Origin: Sphingomonas sp. JUb134
GTDB taxonomy: Bacteria > Pseudomonadota > Alphaproteobacteria > Sphingomonadales > Sphingomonadaceae
Direction of reading: 5' to 3'
Length of the DNA stretch: 64,000 bases
Assembly (NCBI RefSeq): GCF_004341505.2
Contig: NZ_SLYP02000001.1
Coordinates: 1,561,001 to 1,625,000, forward strand
Within the stretch, counting starts at the first letter, position 1, and each line of letters opens with the position of its first letter. The position numbers were made by a program, and so were the translations under genes. This document shows, piece after piece, positions 56,689 to 64,000 of the stretch. The notes beneath the pieces are model-generated. The model was not told the DNA's origin and made no database searches. It saw nothing but the letters and a program-made list of their open reading frames with translations.

Positions 56689-57135
56689 CTAGGCTTTCTT
56701 CATGGCGCGCGGATCCCGGCAGAGGATCGTCGTCCCCTTCATTTCGACTTCCGCGCGCTCGCCGGGCAAGGCCTCGATTTCGGCCTTCCCCTTCCCGGTG
56801 GATACGGTGAGGATCATCGGGCCTTCGATCCGGCAGAGAAAGTTCTTCTTCTGTTGTTCGCAGGCCTTTTGCAGGCGCGCATAGTCCTCGACCGTTGCGC
56901 TGTCCCCAGCCGGCTGCATGCCGAAGGAGACCAGGGTACTGCCGCCGAACAACACCGTCTTCAGCCCTGCCAGCGTGTTGACGCGCCATTCCCCAGTGGT
57001 CTGCCCCTGCCGTCCCTTCTCGATCGGGGCCATGCCGAGTTGCGGCGCAAGCCGCTCGCAGAAGCTGGCCTCCTGGGCCGCAGCAGGCGCGCCCGCAATG
57101 AGGAAGAAGCCCGCGGCGATGGGATGAAGCTTCAA
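56689..57135 (-). CDS. Hypothetical secreted protein
   Basis: A 148-residue protein with a signal peptide (KLHPIAAGFFLIAGAPAAAQ) if it starts at TTG 57135, which has CAAGGAC upstream; no ATG lies close to the signal. The mature part has three Cys and ends TTILCRDPRAMKKA. I do not recognise the family. Confidence 0.6.
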   Translation of the reverse strand: MKLHPIAAGFFLIAGAPAAAQEASFCERLAPQLGMAPIEKGRQGQTTGEWRVNTLAGLKTVLFGGSTLVSFGMQPAGDSATVEDYARLQKACEQQKKNFLCRIEGPMILTVSTGKGKAEIEALPGERAEVEMKGTTILCRDPRAMKKA

Positions 57136-57337
57136 AGTCCTTGCCCCCCGGAAGGATGAATGTGGAGAATCCAGCGCTAGGCGGGGAGCGTGACACTTCG
57201 ATGAAGCCGGTAGTTCCTTCCTTTGAGTGGCGCATCGCGCGCCCGGAGCATTGCGGTTCTGATTGCGCGCGCGACAATGCGTGCGAATATCCGCCGGCCC
57301 GGCACAGTGCGGCCGGCTCCGGAAGTCGGGAGATCCC

Positions 57338-57652
57338 ATGGCTGACTCGTTTCCGCACGGCACGGTCCACGACGCGCCCGAGGATCTTCAGGCCGCCGTG
57401 CAAGCAAGCGCCGACCTGTCGTCGCGCTGGCAGGCCCTGACGCCCCTTGGTCGCAACGAGTTCATCTGCTGGGTCACGGACGCGAAGCAGGCAGCGACGC
57501 GCCAGCGCCGCCTAGAGCGAATGGGCGAGTCGTTGCTGGCCGGCAAGAAGCGGCCCTGCTGCTGGGCAGGGTGCACGCACCGGACCGACAAGGCGCCAGG
57601 GCGGTGGCAGCAGGCGGTCCTGATCGAGGGGCGCCACAAACGCGGCAGTTAG
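57338..57652 (+). CDS. YdeI/OmpD-associated family protein (short)
   Basis: A 104-residue protein starting at ATG 57338 after GGGAG. The block LTPLGRNEFICWVTDAKQAATRQRRLERM is the C-terminal motif of YdeI/OmpD-associated (bacteriocin-protection) proteins. It lacks their N-terminal domain, so it is a short form. The trailing residues include a C-C-W-x2-C cluster. Confidence 0.72.
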   Translation: MADSFPHGTVHDAPEDLQAAVQASADLSSRWQALTPLGRNEFICWVTDAKQAATRQRRLERMGESLLAGKKRPCCWAGCTHRTDKAPGRWQQAVLIEGRHKRGS

Positions 57653-57774
57653 CCGATCGCAAGCCCACGCCGCTGGCGAGATCCGCGGGCCGCGACCCGA
57701 CACGTCCCGTGCCCAGACCCGGCCGCTCCTTCAACGGCAGGGGTCATGCGCCGGATGCGTCCGCCAGCCCCGGC

Positions 57775-58407
57775 TCAGGGCGCCGTCGCGGTACGGATGC
57801 CGCGGCCGGGCACCACGTCCTGCGAAGCGGTCACCGTGCCTGACATGGACGATTCGAAATTTTCGGCCGGCAGCGGCGGGGCGGAAAGCGGGTCGTAGGG
57901 GTCGTTGTTGATCGAAACCAACGCGCCCATCTCGGTCGCCGCGAACAGCTTCTTCGCAAAGGCCGACGGCAGTCGGACGCAGCCGTGCGAGGCCGGGCGG
58001 CCCGGGATGTTGCCCGCGTGCAGCGCGATGCCGTCCCAGGTCAGCCGCTGCATGAACGGCATGGGTGCGTCGTCATACAGGTTGGATTTGTGCATCACCT
58101 TCTTCTGAAGGATCTCGAACTCGCCGGTGGGCGTTTCATGACCGGGCTTGCCCGTAGAAACGGTGGACACGCCGATCAGGGTGCTGCCGCGGAACACATA
58201 GGCCCGCTGCAACGGGATGCTCACGGTCACCGTCACCGGTTCCGAAGTGTCGCCGCCGTCCTTCCAAACAAACTGGCCTGGCTTCAGCGCCTGGCTGGAC
58301 GCAATGTCGAATTGCGCGATCGCTTCCTGCGCAAAAGCGGGGGCTGCCGGCAGACAAAGGGCGAGCGCCCCGGCCGCCAGCCAGGCGCGACAATTGCGAA
58401 TGTTCAT
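57775..58407 (-). CDS. L,D-transpeptidase (YkuD family)
   Basis: A 210-residue secreted protein (signal cleaved at PAFAQ). The catalytic motif is LHAGNIPGRPASHGCVRLP, H-x14-S-H-G-C-x-R, with a strand LQRAYVFRGSTLIGVSTVSTG typical of YkuD. It cross-links or modifies peptidoglycan or attaches proteins to it. ATG 58407 (MNIRNCRAW) has GAGGTG upstream. Confidence 0.88.
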   Translation of the reverse strand: MNIRNCRAWLAAGALALCLPAAPAFAQEAIAQFDIASSQALKPGQFVWKDGGDTSEPVTVTVSIPLQRAYVFRGSTLIGVSTVSTGKPGHETPTGEFEILQKKVMHKSNLYDDAPMPFMQRLTWDGIALHAGNIPGRPASHGCVRLPSAFAKKLFAATEMGALVSINNDPYDPLSAPPLPAENFESSMSGTVTASQDVVPGRGIRTATAP

Positions 58408-58696
58408 TACGCACCTCAACATCATCATCATGCGGGTGGGGGGAAGTGCGACCCATCCGCTTCACATCTTTCTAAACGTAGGTAAGTCTATTTTGTGCCA
58501 TTGACAGGCGAGAAAGAATCTGCCGCCCGTGCAAGGGAACCTTCCTCAACCTGCCAACCGTGCGATCCTGCGATGAGCCGCGGCATGGCTGCGGCAGAGC
58601 GCGTGCGCGAGTAGGAACTGTTTGGAATTCTTGGCTAAAAGGGTGTCGGGCAGCGCGATGCGGTGTCCAGAGCGGGCTTCAGGGCAGGACATCCAC

Positions 58697-59359
58697 GTGC
58701 ACAACATCGTCGAAACGGCGCCCTCGCGCCGCGCATTCCTCACCTCTGGTCTCACGGTCGCGGGCGCCGTGGTCGCATCCGGCGCCTTCGCCTCGCCGGT
58801 CCGCGCGGCCGTGCCGGCGGCCCCCGTCGCCCCGCTCACCTCGCCGCGCATGGTGCGCCCCGCGCTGTTCCGCCGTGCGGTCGCTGCACTCCAGGCGCAT
58901 GGCGGCCGCGTCGCCAATCGCGACCGCATCGCCATTGCCGATTTCGCAGCCTCTTCGTCGGTGCCGCGCTTCCACCTCGTCGACCTCATCAACGGCCAGA
59001 CGACGACGCTGCTGGTCGCGCATGGCAGCGGCTCGGATCCCGCGCACAGCGGCTATCTCCAGCGCTTCTCCAACCTCAACGGCTCCAACGCCTCGTGCGA
59101 AGGCGCTTTCCTCGCCTCCGACTATTATGTCGGCAAGCATGGCAAGTCGCAGCGGCTGATCGGTCTCGATCCCACCAACAACAATGCGCTCGATCGCGCC
59201 ATCGTGATCCACGGCGCCTGGTATTCCAACGCCTCGATGCTGCGCACCCATGGCAAGCTCGGCCGCAGCCAGGGCTGCTTCGCCGTCGGTGAAAGCGAGC
59301 TGGCGCAGGTGTTCGGCCACCTCGGCAACGGCCGCATGCTCTACGCGGCCAAGGTCTGA
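58697..59359 (+). CDS. L,D-transpeptidase-like protein (YkuD_2 / murein transpeptidase catalytic type)
   Basis: A 220-residue protein. A twin-arginine signal SRRAFLTSGLTVAGAVVASG fits a start at GTG 58697. The catalytic segment is IVIHGAWYSNASML, then LGRSQGCFAVGE, i.e. H...S-x-G-C of the YkuD_2 type. Divergent from the first L,D-transpeptidase, with 289 bases between the starts, so both may share control. Longer frames back to 58622 are not needed. Confidence 0.8.
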   Translation: MHNIVETAPSRRAFLTSGLTVAGAVVASGAFASPVRAAVPAAPVAPLTSPRMVRPALFRRAVAALQAHGGRVANRDRIAIADFAASSSVPRFHLVDLINGQTTTLLVAHGSGSDPAHSGYLQRFSNLNGSNASCEGAFLASDYYVGKHGKSQRLIGLDPTNNNALDRAIVIHGAWYSNASMLRTHGKLGRSQGCFAVGESELAQVFGHLGNGRMLYAAKV

Positions 59360-59845
59360 CGGCACGCCCGGGCCACACGCCCGGGCTGTCCTACACGCGC
59401 CGGCGTCGCCACAGTCCTCTCCGCACCGGGAGAGGACTGCCATGGCCGATCACGCGAACCGCGTCCGGACGCCTTCTAAACGACACCGCGACTGCGCCCC
59501 GGCGGGTATTGCGCGCGCTTTCGGCTTCCACCGTGTTCCTGCGCAGGCAGGAACCCAGGGCCCGGCAGAGCCACGCTCCCCCCTTCGCACGCACACCAAG
59601 GGATCGGCCGTGCCTGGGGTCAGCCACCTCCAGCAGCATCCTGGCGCGGGCGATCGACGCCCGGCACCAGCCGTTCTTGGCCTAACCTTAGCCTAACCTT
59701 CCGCAGTGCAGCACGCCGCGCGGCAGGCCCCGGACACCGGTGCGCCACGCGTTCTTCGACTGACTTCCGACGCACTTTCCGCCTTGCGGCGGCTCTCCCG
59801 GGCACGCTACCGCGCGCCCTTCCTCACGTCCGGCGGAGAACGCGC
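59360..59845. repeat. Gene-free interval with hairpins and dispersed repeats
   Basis: No gene is supported in these 486 bases. Features: a hairpin cagtcctctcc/ggagaggactg at 59412-59439; the dispersed unit ttcctgcgcaggcaggaa plus cccagggcc at 59534-59571 (also near 40063); a gccgtgcctggg element that also occurs beside the other copy; and a tandem cctaacctta at about 59680-59700. Confidence 0.55.
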
Positions 59846-60691
59846 ATGCACTGGTCGCTCGAAGGTTTCGATCTGAATCGCTTCGTCCGCGAGACGCTTG
59901 CCGAGGATCTGGGGGAGGGGGGCGACATCACCTCCGCTGCCGTGATCCCCGCCGATGCGCGCTTCGCCGGCGTCATGGACAGCCGCGACGCCATCACGGT
60001 CGCGGGCCTCCCGATCGCGGAAGCCTTCTTCCGCGCGCTCGATCCGCAGGTGGAGATCGAGGCGCTGGTGCAGGACGGCGATCGCGTCGCCGCCGGCTCG
60101 CACCTGCTGCGCCTGCGCGGCAACGCCCGCGCGCTGCTGACGGCCGAGCGCTCGGCGCTCAACACCGTGCAGCATCTCTCCGGCATCGGCACGCTCACCG
60201 CCACCTATGTCGACGCGATCCGCGGCACCGGCGCCACGCTGCTCGACACACGCAAGACGCTGCCGGGCCTGCGCCGGCTGGAGAAATACGCCACCCGCAT
60301 GGGGGGGGCGACCAACCACCGCATGGGCCTGTGGGACTCGGCGATGATCAAGGACAACCATGTCGCGGTGGCGGGCGGCGTCGAGGCCGCGGCGCGCCGC
60401 GCGGCGGAGGCTGGTATCGCCTCGATCATCGTGGAGGTCGACCGGCTCGACCAGATCGCCCCCGCGCTTGCCGGCGGCGCCACCCACCTCCTTCTCGACA
60501 ACATGGACCCGCCGACCTTGCGCGCCGCGGTGGCGGAGGTCGCCGGACGCGTGCCCACGGAGGCCTCCGGCGGGGTCCGGCTCGACACCATCGCCGCGAT
60601 CGCCGCGACCGGCGTCACCTATGTGTCGGTCGGCCGGCTCACCCAGTCGGCGCCCGCCGCCGATATCGGGCTCGACTTCACCGCCCTCTAA
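59846..60691 (+). CDS. nadC: Nicotinate-nucleotide diphosphorylase (quinolinate phosphoribosyltransferase)
   Basis: A 281-residue enzyme of normal length. It turns quinolinate and PRPP into nicotinate mononucleotide and CO2. Signatures: EDLGEGGDITSAAVIP, AERSALNTVQHLSGIGT, LDTRKTLPGLRRLEKYA, and DSAMIKDNHVAVAGG. Upstream of a small membrane protein gene and RNase T2. Confidence 0.95.
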   Translation: MHWSLEGFDLNRFVRETLAEDLGEGGDITSAAVIPADARFAGVMDSRDAITVAGLPIAEAFFRALDPQVEIEALVQDGDRVAAGSHLLRLRGNARALLTAERSALNTVQHLSGIGTLTATYVDAIRGTGATLLDTRKTLPGLRRLEKYATRMGGATNHRMGLWDSAMIKDNHVAVAGGVEAAARRAAEAGIASIIVEVDRLDQIAPALAGGATHLLLDNMDPPTLRAAVAEVAGRVPTEASGGVRLDTIAAIAATGVTYVSVGRLTQSAPAADIGLDFTAL

Positions 60692-60752
60692 TTCGCTTGC
60701 CGAAAGGGGCGGGTCGGCTAGGTTCGGCGCTGTTTACAGGGGGAGAAACACC

Positions 60753-61187
60753 ATGCGTCCCAAGTCCATTCAACGCTTCGACATCTTCTATCTGGGCGCG
60801 CTGGCGCTCGGCCTCGTCAGCACGGCCATCGGCTGGAACGCCACCATGGAGCGGATGCAGGCAGACGCCGCCACTGCCGCCATTGCCACGCCCGTCATGC
60901 TCGGCAGCGTGATCGTCGGCTTCGGTATCTCGCTGCTGCTGTGGTTCTTCACCTCGCGCATGCGCAGCAACATCGCCCGGTGGATCGTGGTGATCTTCTT
61001 CGTGATCGGCGTGATCTCGCTGCTGTTCACCCTCCTGAACGGAGCCTATCCGGGCGGCTTCACCGGCATCCTCAGCCTCGTCTCGACCGCGCTTCAGGCC
61101 GCCGCCGTCGTCATGCTGTTCAAGCCGGACGCCGTCGCCTGGTTCAAGGGGCAGCCGACCGGCCCTGCGGAAACGCCGTTCGAATGA
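60753..61187 (+). CDS. Small four-helix membrane protein
   Basis: A 144-residue protein with four hydrophobic segments (FYLGALALGLVSTAIGW, PVMLGSVIVGFGISLLLWFF, WIVVIFFVIGVISLLFTLL, GILSLVSTALQAAAVVMLF). ATG 60753 follows GGGGGAG. Its stop overlaps the ATG of the RNase T2 gene. Function unknown. Confidence 0.75.
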   Translation: MRPKSIQRFDIFYLGALALGLVSTAIGWNATMERMQADAATAAIATPVMLGSVIVGFGISLLLWFFTSRMRSNIARWIVVIFFVIGVISLLFTLLNGAYPGGFTGILSLVSTALQAAAVVMLFKPDAVAWFKGQPTGPAETPFE

Positions 61188-61900
61188 TTCGCCTCTGGCA
61201 CAAGGCGGCGATGCTCCTCGCCGCCGCGCTTCCCGGCACCGCGCTGGCACAAAGCACCCAGTGCAGCGTGCCGGCGGCGCTGCCGCGGCCGCATGCCGAC
61301 CTGCCGACCCCCAAGCAGCCGCGCCGGGTGATCCCGATCGGCAGCTATACGCTCGCGCTCACCTGGTCGCCGCAATATTGCCGCGGCAAGCGGGCAGGCG
61401 ACGACAGCTTCCAGTGCGGCCAGGGCAACCGCTTCGGCTTCACCCTGCACGGCCTCTGGCCGGACGGGGAGGGGAAGACGTGGCCGCAATATTGCAAGCC
61501 GGTAGCGCTGCTGCCCCAGCCGGTGGTGCGCAAGAACCTGTGCGCGACGCCCTCGGTGCAGCTGCTCCAGCATGAATATGCCAAGCACGGCAGCTGCATG
61601 GGGGTGACGCCCGCGGCCTATTTCGCGCGCTCCAACGCGCTCTACGGGCGGCTGCGCTTCCCGGACATGAACGCGCTTTCGCGCCGCTCGCGCCTCACCG
61701 CCGGCCAGCTGGCGCAGGCGATCGCCCGGGCGAACCCCGGCATCGCGGCCAACATGATGCGGATCACCGCCACCCGCGACGGCTGGCTGGACGAGGTCTG
61801 GCTGTGCCTGGACAAGCGGCTGCGCTACCGCGCCTGCCCGGCGCACCAGGGTGGCCTCACCAGCAACGCCCCGCTCAAGATCTGGCGAGGCGGCCGGTAA
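61184..61900 (+). CDS. Ribonuclease T2 family protein
   Basis: A 238-residue secreted RNase (signal cleaved at TALAQ). The two catalytic segments are GFTLHGLWPDG (CAS I) and LLQHEYAKHGSCM (CAS II), with His in both and a Glu/Lys between. It degrades RNA in the periplasm or outside the cell. Eight or more cysteines probably form disulfides. ATGA overlap with the upstream membrane protein gene. Confidence 0.92.
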   Translation: MIRLWHKAAMLLAAALPGTALAQSTQCSVPAALPRPHADLPTPKQPRRVIPIGSYTLALTWSPQYCRGKRAGDDSFQCGQGNRFGFTLHGLWPDGEGKTWPQYCKPVALLPQPVVRKNLCATPSVQLLQHEYAKHGSCMGVTPAAYFARSNALYGRLRFPDMNALSRRSRLTAGQLAQAIARANPGIAANMMRITATRDGWLDEVWLCLDKRLRYRACPAHQGGLTSNAPLKIWRGGR

Positions 61901-61921
61901 CGGCCAGCGCCCCGCGCGCGG

Positions 61922-62356
61922 TCACGGGTTGTCAATCGTGGCCGTGCCGGGGTGGTGCTTGTCCAGGTGCCGCTTGATGATGCGCAGGTTGCGGGTGTTC
62001 GACCGGAACAGCAGGTCGGGCACCGCACCCACCACCGGGATCAGGCCCACCGCCCAGTCGACGCCGACATTGCCGGCCATGCGCGCCATCTGGAGCTTGG
62101 ACATGCCCAGGTTGCGGGCTTCCCAGATCATGTAGCTGCCCATCGCGGCGCCGATGAAGCTGCCGCCCACCGGTAGCAGGTTGAAGAACAGGTCGAGGCC
62201 GACCGGCACCTTGATGCCCGGGATCACGAAGCTGCGCTCCAGCAGCCGCTCCAGGGCCACCAGCCGCTTGCGCACGGCAGCGGCGTCGCGGCCCAAGGGC
62301 ACGACTTCGGCCAGGCGGTCGAACGCTTCGGGCGGGATGCGGGAGGTGCGGTTCAT
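61922..62356 (-). CDS. DUF4112 domain protein
   Basis: A 144-residue protein. The DUF4112 block is clear: LLERSFVIPGIKVPVGLDLF, NLLPVGGSFIGAAMGSYMI and VGVDWAVGLIPVVGAVPDLL, with one or two membrane helices. Function unknown. It starts five bases after the substrate-binding lipoprotein gene, so it is cotranscribed with it. Its stop is 21 bases from the RNase T2 stop. Confidence 0.83.
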   Translation of the reverse strand: MNRTSRIPPEAFDRLAEVVPLGRDAAAVRKRLVALERLLERSFVIPGIKVPVGLDLFFNLLPVGGSFIGAAMGSYMIWEARNLGMSKLQMARMAGNVGVDWAVGLIPVVGAVPDLLFRSNTRNLRIIKRHLDKHHPGTATIDNP

Positions 62357-62361
62357 GGATC

Positions 62362-63840
62362 TTAGCTGGGGTCGCCGCGCAGGTGATTCAACGGGTGCCA
62401 CGCGCGCGGGTTCGGCGTCCAGGCGCGCAGCCGCGGCGACACCAGCGACCACCGCAGTGGCAGGGCGATCGGCACGAAGCTCGCGTCCGCCGCCAGCGCC
62501 GCGTCCCCGTCCGCCAGCAGCCGCCCGCGTGTCTCCGCGTCCGGCGCATCGGCGGCGCTGTCGATAATCGAGCGGATCATCGGGTCGCAGGCGACACAGG
62601 CGTTGTCGAGGTACCAGCGGCCCGAATCGAGCGGCGCAACCTTGTCGACCAGGCGCAGGTCCGCGTCCGGGGCATCGATCGCCACCCGCTCCACGGGCAA
62701 GCCAATGGCGCGCAGGGACCGGCCGATGCCGCGCCACAGCAGGTTGCCGCCGGGTCCCTCCGGCAGTGCGATTCGGAGCGGCGCCATGTCCGGATGGTCC
62801 GCCATCCAGATCGCGACCCGCGCCCGCGCCTGCCCGATGGTGTCCTCCGTCGGTGTGGCGGGCCACGGGAACGCGGCAGGCGCGGCTGCGGAGTCGAGCT
62901 GCGCCGGGAGCAGCGTGGTGGCAGGCGTCCATTCCTCGCGCACCCCCGCCGCAATGGCGCTCCGGTCGAGCGCGCCCGCCAGCGCGGTCCGGTTGGCGGT
63001 CTCGGCCAGGAAGCCCTGTCGCCGCGCGACGGCCAGTCCGAACAGCCCCACCGCCGGATCGACGCGGATGCTCTCCCGCGCGACCTCCGCGACGGCCAGC
63101 AACGGCCAGTCATCCACGCCCCCGCCCAGTACCAGGTCGAGGTCGCCCCGCGTAAAGCGCAGCACCGCGCGCGCTGCCCGGTCCCCGCGCAGCTCGATCC
63201 TCTCGGCGGGGCTGGGCAGCGTGTCCGCATCCTCGTCGTCCAATCCGCGGATCGGCCGCAGCTGTTGCGCGCCGCGCGCCGGCTGGCCAAGCTCGAATGG
63301 TCCCGTCCCTCGCAGCCCGCGTGCCTGGAAGATGGCAAGCTCCGGCTGCGCGAGAAGCTTCAGGAACTCCGGCTGCGGCCGGCGCAGGCGGATCTCGACC
63401 ACCTCCGGCGTCATCTCGACGATCTCGTCGACCAGCCGCAAGGCACCGGCCAGGGGCTTGTGGTGCGCGGGGCGGACCGCCCGCTTCAGCGTCGCCACGA
63501 CCTCGCTCGCGGTGACGCGGTTGCCGTCCGGCCACCGCGCGTCGCCCAGGCGAAAGATATAGCTCTGGCCCTCGTCGATCACGATCCAGCGCTCGGCAAG
63601 CGCAGGCTCCACCTGGCCGGCGGCATCGAAGCGGACGAGGCCCTGTGCCGTCGCGCCCATCAGCACGCGCTCGGCGGGGGAGAGCTCCGTACGCGAAGGA
63701 TCGGCCACCCGAGCCGTTCCGCCCACGACGCTGACCGCCACCGCCGTATCGTCGGGCCGGCGGTCGCAGCCGCCAAGCGCCAGCGCAGCCGCGGCGAGCA
63801 GCAGCGGGAAGCGGGCGTGCGAGAAGGGGAAGGGCGCCAT
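62362..63840 (-). CDS. ABC transporter substrate-binding lipoprotein (peptide/nickel type, SBP family 5)
   Basis: A 492-residue lipoprotein. ATG 63840 opens a signal with lipobox ALALGGC. The SBP_bac_5 layout is visible: LMGATAQGLVRFDAAGQVEP, ERWIVIDEGQSYIFRLGDAR, and WPDGNRVTASEVVATLKRAV. It would bind oligopeptides or similar solutes; no permease or ATPase gene is adjacent. The start lies 41 bases from the 3' end of the tRNA-Leu gene on the same strand, so readthrough from the tRNA promoter is possible. Confidence 0.83.
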   Translation of the reverse strand: MAPFPFSHARFPLLLAAAALALGGCDRRPDDTAVAVSVVGGTARVADPSRTELSPAERVLMGATAQGLVRFDAAGQVEPALAERWIVIDEGQSYIFRLGDARWPDGNRVTASEVVATLKRAVRPAHHKPLAGALRLVDEIVEMTPEVVEIRLRRPQPEFLKLLAQPELAIFQARGLRGTGPFELGQPARGAQQLRPIRGLDDEDADTLPSPAERIELRGDRAARAVLRFTRGDLDLVLGGGVDDWPLLAVAEVARESIRVDPAVGLFGLAVARRQGFLAETANRTALAGALDRSAIAAGVREEWTPATTLLPAQLDSAAAPAAFPWPATPTEDTIGQARARVAIWMADHPDMAPLRIALPEGPGGNLLWRGIGRSLRAIGLPVERVAIDAPDADLRLVDKVAPLDSGRWYLDNACVACDPMIRSIIDSAADAPDAETRGRLLADGDAALAADASFVPIALPLRWSLVSPRLRAWTPNPRAWHPLNHLRGDPS

Positions 63841-63880
63841 GGCCCCTTCCTGCCATCGAAGGCGGCGGAGCGCCACATGG

Positions 63881-63966
63881 TGGTGCGGACGGCGGGACTC
63901 GAACCCGCACTCCTGTTCGGAAGCCGATTTTAAGTCGGCTGCGTCTACCGGTTTCGCCACGTCCGC
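63881..63966 (-). tRNA. tRNA-Leu (anticodon UAA)
   Basis: On the minus strand a full class II tRNA can be read. The acceptor stem GCGGACG pairs with CGTCCGC, and CCA is encoded at 63883-63881. The D-arm contains GGTAGACGC, the anticodon loop is CTTAAAA (TAA), there is a long variable arm, and the T-arm has GGTTCGAGTCC. Confidence 0.95.
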
Positions 63967-64000
63967 ATGGCGGCACGGGAACCGCAAGGCTGCATCCGCG

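Noticed and set aside
59443..59696. 84-codon frame after the L,D-transpeptidase
   Set aside because: It runs through hairpins and the dispersed repeat, and has no ribosome-binding site or protein-like character.
60941..61183. Upstream extension of the RNase T2 frame
   Set aside because: It is the out-of-frame reading of the small membrane protein gene; ATG 61184 with a signal peptide is the natural start.

Overview
The window is high-GC alphaproteobacterial DNA, most likely from the Sphingomonadaceae (Sphingomonas or a close relative). Supporting this are the GC-rich codon use, a small-type PurL, a cobalamin riboswitch in front of metE, panB, and a TTG-started YfgM-like gene followed by bamB, der and a TusA-like gene. 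Short palindromic intergenic repeats of the kind common in sphingomonads also occur. No rRNA operon or CRISPR array is visible. One tRNA-Leu(UAA) gene lies at the right edge.

Bases 1 to about 14571 look like the distal arm of an integrated genomic island. At 14557-14571 there is an isolated copy of ATCGAGTGGGAATGA, which encodes the C-terminal I-E-W-E-stop of GMP synthase (guaA). The 3' end of guaA is a known integration site for islands, and no guaA coding sequence precedes this copy. The island holds an unidentified partial gene and a DUF4062 remnant. It also holds a TPR/HEPN gene (LA2681-like) downstream of a nuclease-STAND NTPase-helical repeat gene resembling Avs antiviral proteins, a DUF3883 nuclease-like gene, a Phd/VapC toxin-antitoxin pair, an HTH-like gene, and an AbiEi-like (DUF6088) gene cut by an IS21-family element. 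The Avs-like and DUF3883 genes each carry what looks like a single-base frameshift, and the DUF4062 gene is broken. No comparable damage was seen in the roughly 49 kb of core DNA, so the island appears to be decaying.

Bases 14.6-39.9 kb are ordinary chromosome. They hold a PQQ-type sugar dehydrogenase lipoprotein with a membrane partner, an erythromycin-esterase-like protein, a NIPSNAP protein, metE under a cobalamin riboswitch, a ZnuD-like TonB receptor with a His/Cys-rich loop, a hemerythrin protein, two SDRs, a family 1 glycoside hydrolase, panB, and yfgM-bamB-der-tusA. An hxlR regulator is divergent from an NmrA-like gene, and a bfd/bfr iron-storage pair follows.

Bases 40-64 kb hold purL, nadA, an AIM24-like gene with a decayed copy of its tail about 3.2 kb away, an alkyl-sulfatase/outer-membrane channel operon, an MlaA-like gene and a DEAD-box helicase whose terminator is abutted by an intact IS110-family element. 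After these come a row of small secreted or stress-type genes (ExbD-like, LprI-like, barstar, GFA, YdeI-like), two divergent L,D-transpeptidases, nadC with a membrane protein and an RNase T2, a DUF4112 protein, and a peptide-type ABC substrate-binding lipoprotein next to the tRNA. Both quinolinate-branch NAD genes nadA and nadC are present but lie 13.6 kb apart. nadB is not in the window.
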